Positions 13,272 to 22,776 of a stretch of 64,000 bases of DNA are shown here, piece after piece. The stretch covers positions 26,713,519 through 26,777,518 of the forward strand of contig CM049306.1 in assembly GCA_026874595.1 (NCBI GenBank), written 5' to 3'. Origin of the DNA: Sipunculus nudus (Eukaryota > Annelida > Sipuncula > Golfingiida > Sipunculidae). How positions within the stretch are numbered: position 1 is the stretch's first letter; each line of letters starts with the position of its first letter. A program made the translations under genes and the position numbers. Under the pieces are notes generated by a model, which saw only the letters and a program-made list of their open reading frames with translations, was not told the DNA's origin and made no database searches.

Positions 13272-13639
13272 GCTTGCCGGAAATCTTCGATTTCGGCAAG
13301 CATGTTGGTCAGTTGCGTATGTCTGTTTGTGTGTTTGTTTGTCACGATGTTTGTTTGTTTGTTTGTCAGTACTCTCCTGGCCACAATTTTTTAGCAATCA
13401 ATCTGAAACATTCAGGGGTGACTGAAAGTCAAAAGTCCTGGTAGCCTATTGTTTTCGGTAGGCATAAGTTAAAGGTTTAGGTCAAGGTCATCGAAAAACG
13501 TCGAAATTTTATTTTCATCATAACTTTGAAACTATTGGTCCTATCTTCACAAACTTAGGTTCATTTTCTTCCTCTGTGTCTTCTTCATAACATGGTCTTG
13601 TCATCTTTGCTCAAATTTGTGTCACTTTGTCAGTATGTC

Positions 13640-13643
13640 TGTC
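13640..13643. repeat. Target-site duplication, left copy (TGTC)
   Basis: TGTC borders the left terminal inverted repeat and matches 27542-27545. The target is a short TGTC run, so the true length may be 4 or 8 bp. Confidence 0.6.
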
Positions 13644-13685
13644 CACGGCTTTTTCAGTGAGCAGAAATCGGCACACTTAGTTCTC
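13644..13685 (+). repeat. Left terminal inverted repeat of the RAG1-like transposon
   Basis: Begins CACGGCT and contains ACACTTAGTTCTC 29 bases in. Both blocks are found inverted at 27509-27541, though the spacer between them differs in length (shorter on the right). Confidence 0.75.
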
Positions 13686-14296
13686 CACTGTGGCTGCCCA
13701 GCAGACAGGTCATTAATCACCCTACCCCTGCCTTCCCGTAGCTTGTAGCGTAGCAACAGCTCAGCATCAAAATGGCGGACCTTCTAAGACTTGCATGGTT
13801 ATCCCAACCCTAGGGCTGTCAAACAACACATGTATTTCACTTCTGTTTGTCAGAAAGGTCTTAAAGGTTAACAATATTTGTCAGCTTGTAGTATCTGGTG
13901 ATATGCTGGTATGTATGGTCATGACCCTGGTGTACTGGACCTTGTCACTGTGTACAGTCAGTACCAGAGCTGGCTTCATTGTGGCTCCAGCATCCAAGAT
14001 ACAGACAAGCCTGTTGCATCTTCATGCCACATGCAAAATGTTTGATACTGGCTCATTTTATGGCTAATATATGTATTAACAGGACACAACAAAGAAAATT
14101 GTAATGCAATTTTTTTTATAATGTTTTACTGAGTGCTGAACACTGGAACATATTTGTTGCATGTTGCGTCCACAAATGGATATATTTTTTGTTAACCACA
14201 TGGAACAACTGCTATTATGCTGTATACAACAGATATCAGTGAAGGACTTTACCTCAGATGTGTTAATTACTTTTCATTTCTTCATATTTAATTAAT

Positions 14297-14677
14297 ATGA
14301 ACAATATGGCCAGTGTAAAAGCTGAACCAGGGACGCTGGACTTTCACATGCATTGTGTGTCTCATATGTGCAGGTTATGTGGGAAGCGTGCTCAATCTAA
14401 AGTTCAGCGGACAAAGCGACCTGCAAAATGCGCTGATTCATACAGCATGGATTTATTTAATATCTTTGGGATTGACATTACAAATGACAATCCAGAAGTC
14501 TATGCAAATAAAATATGTGACTCTTGTTACCACAGGATGATGCAAGCTAAACAGGAGGCAAATGTCAGCCGTCTGTCACATAAAGATTTCTCTTGGCAGC
14601 CACACAAGCGAGGTGGCACATCATGTGAGGTTTGCAATTTGTTTATCAGTCAGAGCAAGGGGATAAAACCAAATTAA
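14297..14677 (+). pseudogene. Exon 1, first part: RAG1-type N-terminal zinc region
   Basis: From an ATG just after TTAATTAAT, 126 codons show CRLCGK (residues ~25-30), an FGID segment, CDSCYHRM (~75-82), FSWQPH (~97-102) and CEVCN (~110-114). The order and spacing of these cysteine pairs and the W-x-P-H element match the region before the RING in vertebrate RAG1. The frame is lost just after the CEVCN motif near the AAAACC at 14670. The continuing frame reads KRGRPK and leads into the RING. No signal peptide or membrane segment is seen. Confidence 0.8.
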
Positions 14678-14685
14678 AGCTAAAA

Positions 14686-15371
14686 GGGGAAGACCAAAAT
14701 CCATTCCTGATGACTTGTTATTTGACCGGAAGGCCAATGATATTTTTCAGCACATAGGACATGTCAACCAGTCTGTTAAACATTTGAATTGTGAAATACT
14801 AGGGATGACCGATGATCAAGCTGCAACATATATTTGCAGTTTATGCAAAATAATATATGACACAAGAGCTGTCAAGACTACTTGCGGCCACTACTTTTGT
14901 TCCCTTTGTCTCTCTGATGAGTTCAAAGCCAAATTAAGTAATGCTATAAACTGTCCTGTATGTGAAACATTGGTAGCATTTACTGAGATCAGTTCAGTAG
15001 ATGAAAGGTTTGGCACACAGATACTGAGCATGAATGTGAAATGCACAAAATGCAACCGGCTTGAGTTTTATAATGATATGGCACAACATATATGATGTAT
15101 ACCATCAATCTCTATGTCTACTTCTACACCAACTTCGAAATATTCACCTGAAGTAGACGCTCTTCCAGCTATGTCCCCAATCGTTAAACATGCTTCAATG
15201 TTTTCAACTGAGAATTCAGCTGCTGTGGACATCAGTGTTCAGCATTGCCTAAAAAGATCTATTACCAGCCCACTGAGCAAAACTGAAGAAAAACTTCACA
15301 CCAGTCTCACGAAAAGGAAGCTGAACTTTGCTGGTGACAAAGCTACAATCACCTGCAAAACTGGAGGTCAG
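14686..15371 (+). pseudogene. Exon 1, second part: RAG1-type RING and zinc finger A
   Basis: A C3HC4-type RING is complete: CSLC, then CGHYFCSLC, then CPVC (residues ~42-83 when counted from the first Met at 14715). It is followed at the spacing seen in RAG1 by MNVKCTKCN and the M-x-QHI element of zinc finger A. In RAG1 this unit is a dimerising ubiquitin ligase. All visible zinc ligands are kept here. An in-frame TGA (15093-15095) cuts the finger at its end. The frame then continues through a Ser/Thr-rich linker to TCKTGGQ and a consensus donor CAG|GTAAGA at 15371/15372. Confidence 0.85.
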
Positions 15372-15622
15372 GTAAGAAAACTTTATTTTCAACCACCAAA
15401 TCAGTTTTTTTTTTTATTTCTTTAATCACACAAAATTATTCATTTATGCTCCTTTATTTATATAATTTAAAAATACCAAATGTAACACTTCATGGTACCC
15501 TTGATAAAACAGGTATTGCTGTTGTATGAAAATAAATATTTACTCTCCTTGAACATTTTTCTGTACTGTATGCACATATATATTATTTTTGAAAGCTAAT
15601 ACTAATTTATGTTGTTTTTCAG

Positions 15623-15723
15623 CCCTTGGTTTTAAAAAGGCTAAGGAAAGCAAGGAAATTAACCAAAGAAGTATCATCTTAATGAAAAAAAGACGAGCTC
15701 GAGAAATTGGAAAATGTCGACAG
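15623..15723 (+). pseudogene. Exon 2: basic segment like the RAG1 nonamer-binding region
   Basis: The acceptor TTGTTTTTCAG lies at 15612-15622 and the donor CAG|GTAATT at 15723/15724. Joined to exon 1 in phase 0 it gives GGQPLVLKRLRKARKLTKE. This matches the position and basic character of RAG1's GGRPR helix, which contacts the nonamer of recombination signals. The exon is 101 nt long, and frames 5' and 3' within it differ by one base, so it holds a one-base lesion. The 3' frame (MKKRRAREIGKCRQ) joins exon 3 in phase 0. Confidence 0.65.
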
Positions 15724-16044
15724 GTAATTTTTAATCAAATACAAAAAGGAGCTTTTAATTTTGCATAGAATATTACTTTTATGCATGGTATGTTGGGACT
15801 CCAAGGACACTACAACATCAGTAAAATATTTATATGTTGGCACATTGTCACATTTGCTTATTTTATTATTCTTTTCCTTCATATTTACCTGTATTATTAA
15901 TACTTTTATCATCATTATTATTATAATTTTTATTATTATTATAATTCTTTTATCTGATACACGGAAACATTTTGGTTACTTTAATGCGACAGTCCTAATA
16001 TGGGTGAGTAATAAATTATTTTTATTTTTTCTTACTGTTATCAG

Positions 16045-17908
16045 ATTGTCTCTGGAGGGTCATACACCAGTCAGCAGTCAGCAGAACTGAAACTGTTAAG
16101 TAAATCTACCAGAATTAATATTTGTTCAAAAGCTGGGGTACATTCAAAAACATTTATATCCAAAAAAAGAAATCTAGCTATTAAGACCAGCCTGGGACTT
16201 ACATGGAGTCAAATGCGAAGACAGCGAAGGTTCCTAAAGAAGCATGGGGTCAATTTTGAATCTGAGAAAACTGAAAGGGATGAACAGCAACATATTCTGG
16301 GAGATCATTTAACTTGCTCTTCAGTTCTGTTGGATGCAAAGATTGAGAAGACCAGTGGTGGTTACTCGCAAAGACTTGCACCTGTGGTACAAGTGAAGAA
16401 TATTCCTGAGTTTGTTACAGATATACTTAATCAGTATTCTCAGACAGGTCAGCTAACATGGGGAAATAAAGCTATACCCAGTGATGAAATATGGATTAAA
16501 ATAGGAGGGGATCATGGGGGCAATTCGTTCAAGCTGTGCCTTCAGGTACTGAACACTACTATGTCAAATGCAATACATAATACCTTTGTAATATGTATAT
16601 TCCAGGGAAAGGAATACCAAAGTAATCTTGAAAATAATCTAGGGCCATTAAATGAACAGATAAAATCCATACAAGGTATGGTATGGCAAGAAAAACATAT
16701 TAAATTATTTCTTTTTGGCGACTATGCCTTCCTCAGTCATATCTATGGAATCTCTGGTGCCAATGCTACTCATTTTTGTTTGTGGTGTAATATTACAGCA
16801 GATGATATGCAAATTGATAGGGCAAGTAGGGGAATGGCTGTACAAAGATCCATAGCTGATATGATAAATAATCATAAAAGATTCCTGTCAAAAGGAAAAG
16901 GAAAGAGACCCTCAGCAGCCAAATATATGAATGTGATTCACCAGCCTATGTGGGATATACCAGTTGATAATGTTTGTCCACCTTACCTTCATATTTTGCT
17001 GGGGGTCATAAAGAAGCACCATGATTTACTTGAGAGTGCCTGCCATTAGCTTGATGTCATCTTGGCCAAAGACTATGCCAAGACTGACAAAGCACTTGGG
17101 GACAGTACATTTGATAGATATGTTGCTAACTTAAGACAAATAAAGAAATTAAAAGCAGAGAGGGGGGTTCTTGTGGGAGATCTTGAATCAGTAGATGTAG
17201 GTGCAAACACACCTTTGAGTCACTTACAAAGGGCCGACAAGAAGCTGAAATCCAAAATTCAGATGATAGATGAAGAAACTGATAAAAAGCACAGTATACA
17301 TCTGGATGTAGGATGCGGACCGATAACCTCTAATTTAGAGGTTATTCTCCAAACAAATGGAATTATTATACAAGCCTACCACAGCAGGAGTTTTGTGGGC
17401 AACCACTGTAACAAATATTTAAAAGAACCAGTATACACAGCTGTATGTGGGAGCATTGTTAGAAAGACACAATCTTTAACTGAGAATGAAGCAGTTCTCA
17501 AAAAGGCAGATGGGGTTAAGGAAGTTTTCGGCACTTTGTTTTCTTTGTTTTCACAGGTGCATATGAATGTTAGCCATGGAAACCCTGTCACACATCAAGA
17601 TATAAGTCAAGCTCAAGAAAGCATACACAATTATCTCAAATATTACAGAAAATATTTCAAAATGTTTCCGAAATTACACATGTTAGAAGATCATGTGATT
17701 CCCTGGATGCAAAGATGGGGTATGGGGATGGCCTTTCATGGGGAGCAGGGCGGGGAGTCAATTCACAAAGAATTTAACCGTTTGTCTTCAATGACCCAGG
17801 GCATAAAATGCTCACAAAAAAAAACTGCTGGCAATGGTTCGTGAGCACCATACTAAGTGTTCTCCAGCCATACAGGCCCACATTACTCATCCACAGAAGA
17901 GAAAGTAA
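16045..17908 (+). pseudogene. Exon 3: DDE-type catalytic core with RAG1-like zinc ligands
   Basis: The acceptor TTACTGTTATCAG ends at 16044. Candidate catalytic residues: Asp in IGGDHGGNSF (16510-16512), Asp in FLFGDYAFL (16720-16722) and Glu in GEQGGESIHKEF (17755-17757). Zinc-type ligands: CLWC, with the first Cys exactly 19 residues after the second Asp, and H-x4-H (HMLEDH) 17 residues before a Glu that precedes the candidate catalytic one. In mouse RAG1 the second Asp (708) is likewise 19 residues before Cys727, with C-x2-C and H-x4-H (937/942). An in-frame TAG at 17047-17049 splits the exon. An A-run shift near 17815 hides the last ~30 residues, which end in KRK. hAT and CMC transposases share a similar zinc insertion, so this alone does not place it with Transib. 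Confidence 0.8.
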
Positions 17909-18517
17909 ACTGAAACAACATGATATTATAGAATATTGATGGTATTTAAAGCAATAACTCTTGTTTATACAGTGAATTGCAGTGTATTTACACAACATTT
18001 TTTTATATTCTTCTTTGTGTATTAGTTTTATTTTTCTTTGGGTGAATGATGTGTTCCCATATGGTTGCCTTTTCACCTGTTTGATTTGAACCTGTGAAAA
18101 GATCAATTTCAATTCTTAGCACATAGCAACCTTTTGTATATATCTTTTAAATCAGCAAATTTTATTCAGACCCAAATTAAAACACAGTTATTCATTCATA
18201 AATAAAGGAAATATTTATGCTTTGTCAATACAGGATACTGAATGCATCATGCCAGACCATAGGATAATAACTTGATAAATGTATTATATATATATTTTAT
18301 TAATAAATATATATTATATATATGCCTCTTTTACTGGAAAGAATTATGACATATACATGTGTATATCAGTTTTTCTGTATAATTTTTATAAATATAAATA
18401 TATTTATATATTGTGCGTGTTGAATTTTACAAAAGATGGTTCAGTAAAATTTATAATATATATATTTACATTCATACATCTATATATATACATATATTAA
18501 TATATTATATAAATAGA
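17909..18517. other. AT-rich 3' region of the RAG1-like transposon
   Basis: Non-coding. 18279-18517 is TA-rich and contains TATGCCTCTTTTACTGG and GAAT/TATGACATATA phrases. These reappear, diverged, after the Ty3 element at 26984-27100. Confidence 0.6.
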
Positions 18518-19292
18518 TGTAACGGCTCCGATAACACGTATTATATTATCAGGTATAACTGAATTGCCTGGCAGGTATCATATCATCAGCTTGGCCTAAC
18601 TGGTCAATGAACTGCCCCGCAGTTGCCTTGGTTGCCTTGTTTGCTTGGTTCCTCATTACTCAACCGGTTTTCCGTTGTTCCTATTGTTTTCATTCGGACA
18701 ATGACACGGACCGCGACGCGAACCCTGCCAAGCCTCAGTCTCGTGACATAGAGAACTTGTCAGTATTCGTTCTCTGCTTGGCAGGAAAGGACCGTTTTTA
18801 CTAAACTCTTAAACTGCGATAAACTCTATCATTTAGCCAATTCATTACTTTCAGTATATCACGTACGTACTATCATGTAAACTGTATATTCCATATTCTA
18901 ATTGCACACGTTACTGGTAAATTCATACTTGTACGCATGGATATTTGTATTCATGGTAATATGCAAAGATATCTTAAAATGTGGTTCCTAAATATATAGG
19001 CTCATTTGTATAATATGTTATGTGTTTTCTTGTGTAATGAATACCAAAAAATGTGCAAATGTATATTCTGTATATTTCATGCCATTTATTGTATTTTTGC
19101 ACCATATAGAAATGTTTATATGAAATGTTTAATGGGAGTATTCGTTCTCTGCTTGGCAGGGACTCCGGCTTGGAGGACTCCAGATTTGTATATATATACG
19201 GCTGAATAAACACTTTTATATATATACATCGCCTTGCCTCGCTTTTCACTCACACCGGGTGACTTTGGCTCTTGCCGGGAACACCCGTTACA
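18518..19292 (+). repeat. 5' LTR
   Basis: 775 bp from TGTAACGG to CCGTTACA, a short inverted repeat as expected. A TATATATA stretch near 19188 precedes AATAAA (19205-19210), giving a plausible promoter and polyadenylation region. Confidence 0.95.
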
Positions 19293-19295
19293 TTT

Positions 19296-19313
19296 TGGTG
19301 CCCCGAGTGAGGA
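19296..19313 (+). promoter_or_regulatory. Primer-binding site
   Basis: TGGTGCCCCGAGTGAGG begins three bases after the LTR, as expected for the site paired with a tRNA 3' end (TGG complements CCA). I cannot assign the tRNA. Confidence 0.75.
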
Positions 19314-20127
19314 CCATCTCTACTGTGGATCGATGTCCGTGTGTGCGTCTCGAAGACTCGATGTCCGTCTGTGCTTCTCGACGACGATATCACAGGAGAT
19401 GATTATTTTCTGAACTTCCATTCCACCGGTGGATATTATTTAATTGGTGTCTGTGCACAACACCATAACACAGGGCCAGAGTGGACTTTTCGCGGGCTCG
19501 CTTGGACAGATTTTGCATGCATGCGTGTTCGTCGCTTCGCTTCGCGTCAGTGCCTTGCACTGTAAACTCTGCTTCGCCATTGTGTTCTTCGCTCGTGCAT
19601 TCCTGGACTATTGTCACGCTTTTCGCCTTACACGGAGACTTCGTTTAAAGGGCCCAGACGAACGTCACTCTCTTTGGAGAAGATAAACGGTAATTGTTTG
19701 ACATTTTCCTTGTACTGCATGAACTTTTCTTTTTGTATTTGCTATTGTCAGCATGGCTATGGACTTTGTGATTAATTGTGTATAATATTGTTGCATGTTT
19801 TGTAATTGAAGTGATCATTTTTTTATATGTTAGCTGTAAATTATTTTGCAGTTTATTATGGAGAATTTTATGCATGTAAAGGGTAATAGCTTTGGCCCGG
19901 TTTGAGGTTATCGTGATTGGTCACGTGATGTTCCATTGTCTAATGCAAATTGGTCTTGTGGTCTGTGTAATGTAAACAGTAGCATTGCAACTGAATACTA
20001 ACATTTGCCCTTAAACCTGCTGGTAGTTGACCATTGACAGATGACTTAAGACAACATTCATCATTTTTTTATTGTCTTTAAAGATCACATTTTATCTCCT
20101 CTATTCATACATTTGCATTAAAGAGAG
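19314..20127 (+). other. Ty3 5' leader
   Basis: About 0.8 kb between the primer-binding site and gag. No conserved frame or domain is seen. The length is ordinary for an LTR element leader. Confidence 0.6.
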
Positions 20128-20433
20128 ATGGAGGGTAAATCAGTTGACATAACACGGGTCGTCTCCATGCATGGACTCCCTTCTGATGTCAACGAATCTG
20201 AGATTATTGAACACTTCTCACAAATTGAAACTCCTACTCATGTTTTGTTTGTTCGAGAAGCACATACTGGTCGTTGCACTGGCCGTGGGTTTATAGTTTT
20301 TGAGACTAAAGACACTGCCAAAAAGGCCATAGATAAGATATCAGGTAGCTCTTTAGAAAGGGATTCAAGCATCAAAATCTCTCTTGAACATGCTAGGGCT
20401 TTCTCCATCACTGAGATGTCTCATCTGATTTAA
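20128..20433 (+). pseudogene. gag: Gag N-terminus: RRM / PNMA-N-like domain
   Basis: 101 codons from an ATG after the leader. Residues ~10-90 have the RNA-recognition pattern: VVSMHGLP at the RNP2 position, a helix around ESEIIEHFSQI, a strand VLFVREA, GRGFIVFE at the RNP1 position, then a helix TAKKAIDKI. Gag proteins of Ty3 elements are not usually described with an RRM. The vertebrate PNMA family, itself derived from Ty3 gag, has an RRM-like N-terminal domain, so this may be the same arrangement. TAA at 20431-20433 interrupts; the same frame continues beyond it, so the stop looks like a point mutation inside gag. Confidence 0.75.
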
Positions 20434-21652
20434 AAAAAGTTGCTCGATTCGTTAAATCCTTCTTCCTTTCAGGTACCCGAAGGTAGACGTATCTCAGAGA
20501 TAGTAACTAAGCTCGATTTTCTTTCAGATTTCGAGGTAAATCAGATGTTTGAGGAGTTTAAACGCTGAAGGGGTGATGTTATACAGGGGCCATCTGGGGC
20601 TACTGGTTACAGTGTTATCTCTCCAAAACTGCCCCCATTTTCAGGGAATCAAGATAAAACCGGTAGCTACGAACAATGGCGTTCCCATCTCAAATCTATG
20701 ATAAAGCTGGCGTAACACCAGAGCCTCAGATTTTGTCAGCGAATCATCAGTCTGTTAGGGGGACAGCAGGAAATGTTCTTTTACATATGCCCGATGAGTC
20801 CACTCCCACAGATATACTGAATAAATTTGACAGATACTTTGGTAATGTGCTCCCCACAGAGGTTCTTATACAGCAGTATCACTCATGTAAACAAGATCCT
20901 AAAGAGGATATTGTCAACTGGAGCTGCAGGCTTACTAGACAGACCTCATAAACCAGAGAAATCCTACTCCTCATAGGGAATATGAGCGACTTCTTCGGTC
21001 TAGATTCTGGAATGGGTTGTATTCTAAGTACATTAAGGAGGCTTTAAGACACAGATATGATAATGGGGAAGAACAGGATGAACTCTTTGCAGCAGCACGA
21101 GCCTTAGACTCAGAACTTGTACATCACTCACATATGAGTGACAAGAAAGTTGCTTCATCCAACCAAATTTCTCAACAAGGGGTTAAAACTTTGTCTTCTG
21201 AAAGCTCTGTGCTTGAGCAGATAAATAACAAACTGTCAATCCTAGAGAATCGCTTATCGAAACTTGAACGATCTCAAATGTCCAAACCAAACAAACCATC
21301 ACAAACTCAGGCTGAAGTTCGTAACAATAATACTGTCTCGGACGAAGTCTTTTGCTCTCGTTGCCTTCGTCACACCCACACTGTTGACAAATGCCATGCC
21401 AAACGAGACAAAAACGGGAAAATCCTAAAAAAACTAAGAGTCGCCCGTGATCATTCGTGGGAGAACACGGGGTCAGGTTATAAAATTCCCACAACAAACG
21501 TATGTACTGATAATGTCCCTCTTGTAGGTGAAACACAGGTTGTTGACATGTTTGCAGATGGTATTAACTGCCAGGGTCTTTTAGATACAGGTTCCCAGGT
21601 CTCCACCATTGCTCAATGTTTTATGAAAAACACCTCAACCCGTCAGACTTAG
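20434..21652 (+). pseudogene. gag: Gag capsid, zinc knuckle and start of protease
   Basis: The frame after the TAA runs to a TGA (20566-20568), then to a capsid-like segment with LPPFSGN and YEQWRSHLKS. A frameshift near 20700 and another near 20930 break it. The capsid C-terminal part reads NVLPTEVLIQQY and FWNGLYSKYIKEALRHRYD. A coiled-coil-like stretch follows (EQINNKLSILENRLSKLE). The CCHC knuckle is CSRCLRHTHTVDKC (C-x2-C-x4-H-x4-C). Protease begins with GLLDTGSQVSTI at 21574-21609, so gag and protease were probably one polyprotein. The frame is lost just after the DTG motif. Confidence 0.85.
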
Positions 21653-22776
21653 TCCCTGTGGAGGAGATGATGGATCTCCGGCAACTGGACGGCCAGCAGG
21701 TAGAGTACTGTGGTATCATCGCTGTTGACCTTAAATTTCCTGAAATAAATTCATCTCAGACATTCTCTGTGCCAGTATTGGTAATGAAAAACACCCATTT
21801 CAATGCCAGTGTTCCATTTTTAATTGGTATGAATGTGCTAAACTCTTGTTTAAATTTTCTTCAGACAAATGCTGGTCCAAATTTTATTCAAAGTTTACAC
21901 ATGCCCCAACCATGGAATATTGCATTTAAATGTTTGACAAACAGGGAAAAGAAATCAGTGAATAAAGGAGGTTATGTATTATCCACCAAGTCTACAGTAA
22001 TACCTGCCCACAGTGATGTTACTTTAAATGGTTTAACCAGAGGTTGTACAACAGGCAAGAGCCTTTTTATAACTGATGTGAATGTTCTCCACAGGTTACC
22101 AACTGGATTGGTTCTACTTCCTTGTGTCCAAGAGCTTGATTTGTCGGTAGGTACAAGTCACAGAATTCCAGTACAGGTCAGGAACTTAACATCACATTCC
22201 ATCATTATTCCATCAAAAATGATACTCTGTAACATACAAGAAGCTAGCCTCGTAACCCAACTGACACAATCACCTGACCCATCTGATCAACAATTCTTAA
22301 ACATGTTCAAATTTGGTCAAGATTTGTCACAATCTGAATCTGAACAACTACAACTTCTGTTGCTTAAATGGAAACACATATTTTCCTTAAGATATACAGA
22401 TATTGGTCACACCAGTGTAGAAAAACACCGTATCGTGTTGACTAAAGATGAACCATTTAGAGAGCGATATCGTCGCATCCCTCCACAATTATATGATGAG
22501 GTAAAACAACATCTGAAAGAAATGCTAGAGTCAAAAGTAATTAAGGAGAGCAAAAGTCCGTTTGCTTGTCCAGTAGTCCTTGTCAGAAAACCTGACGGAA
22601 CTCTTCGTTTCTGTATTGATTATAGAACCCTGAATAGCAGAACTGTTAGAGACGCTCATTCCTTGCCAAGAATCGATGAAACCTTAGATTCTTTGATTGG
22701 CGCTCGTTACTTTTCCTCTCTAGATTTGAAGTCTGGTTACTGGCAGGTTGAGTTAGCCGAAGAAGATAAAAGATAA
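21616..22776 (+). pseudogene. pol: Pol, first part: protease end and reverse transcriptase N-half
   Basis: This frame picks up just after the protease active site. It covers the rest of protease, a linker, and reverse transcriptase from RERYRRIPPQLYDEV through PVVLVRKPDGTLRFCIDYR and FSSLDLKSGYWQ (first catalytic Asp). The frame ends at TAA in GATAAAAGATAAAACAGC. The family pattern EEDK..TAF suggests one extra A in the AAAA run near 22768. The next frame continues without loss. Confidence 0.92.

Larger units (their letters stand above)
14297..17908 (+). pseudogene. RAG1-like transposase gene, three exons, decayed
   Basis: Inferred role: cut-and-paste transposase of the host element, acting on its CAC-type ends in the nucleus. 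Three exons join in phase 0 by GT-AG introns: 14297-15371, 15623-15723 and 16045-17908. Domain order is an N-terminal zinc region, a RING with an extra zinc finger, a GGQP basic segment placed like RAG1's GGRPR nonamer-binding region, then a DDE-type core. Five lesions break it: a frameshift near 14670, TGA at 15093-15095, a frameshift in exon 2, TAG at 17047-17049, and a frameshift in the A-run near 17812-17821. The true C-terminus after that shift ends at the TAA at 17906-17908. The RAG1-like N-terminus on a separate transposon recalls the Aplysia N-RAG-TP report. Which superfamily the core belongs to is not settled by eye. Confidence 0.85.

Noticed and set aside
13795-14067. 90-codon frame upstream of the RAG1-like gene
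   Set aside because: No domain or splice link to exon 1; composition looks non-coding.
17062-17844. A separate gene starting at 17062
   Set aside because: The first codon is TTG and the frame is the same as the upstream core, split only by TAG at 17047-17049.
18607-18804. 65-codon frame present in both LTRs
   Set aside because: Lies inside each LTR, upstream of the TATA-like region, with no domain; a chance frame duplicated with the LTR.
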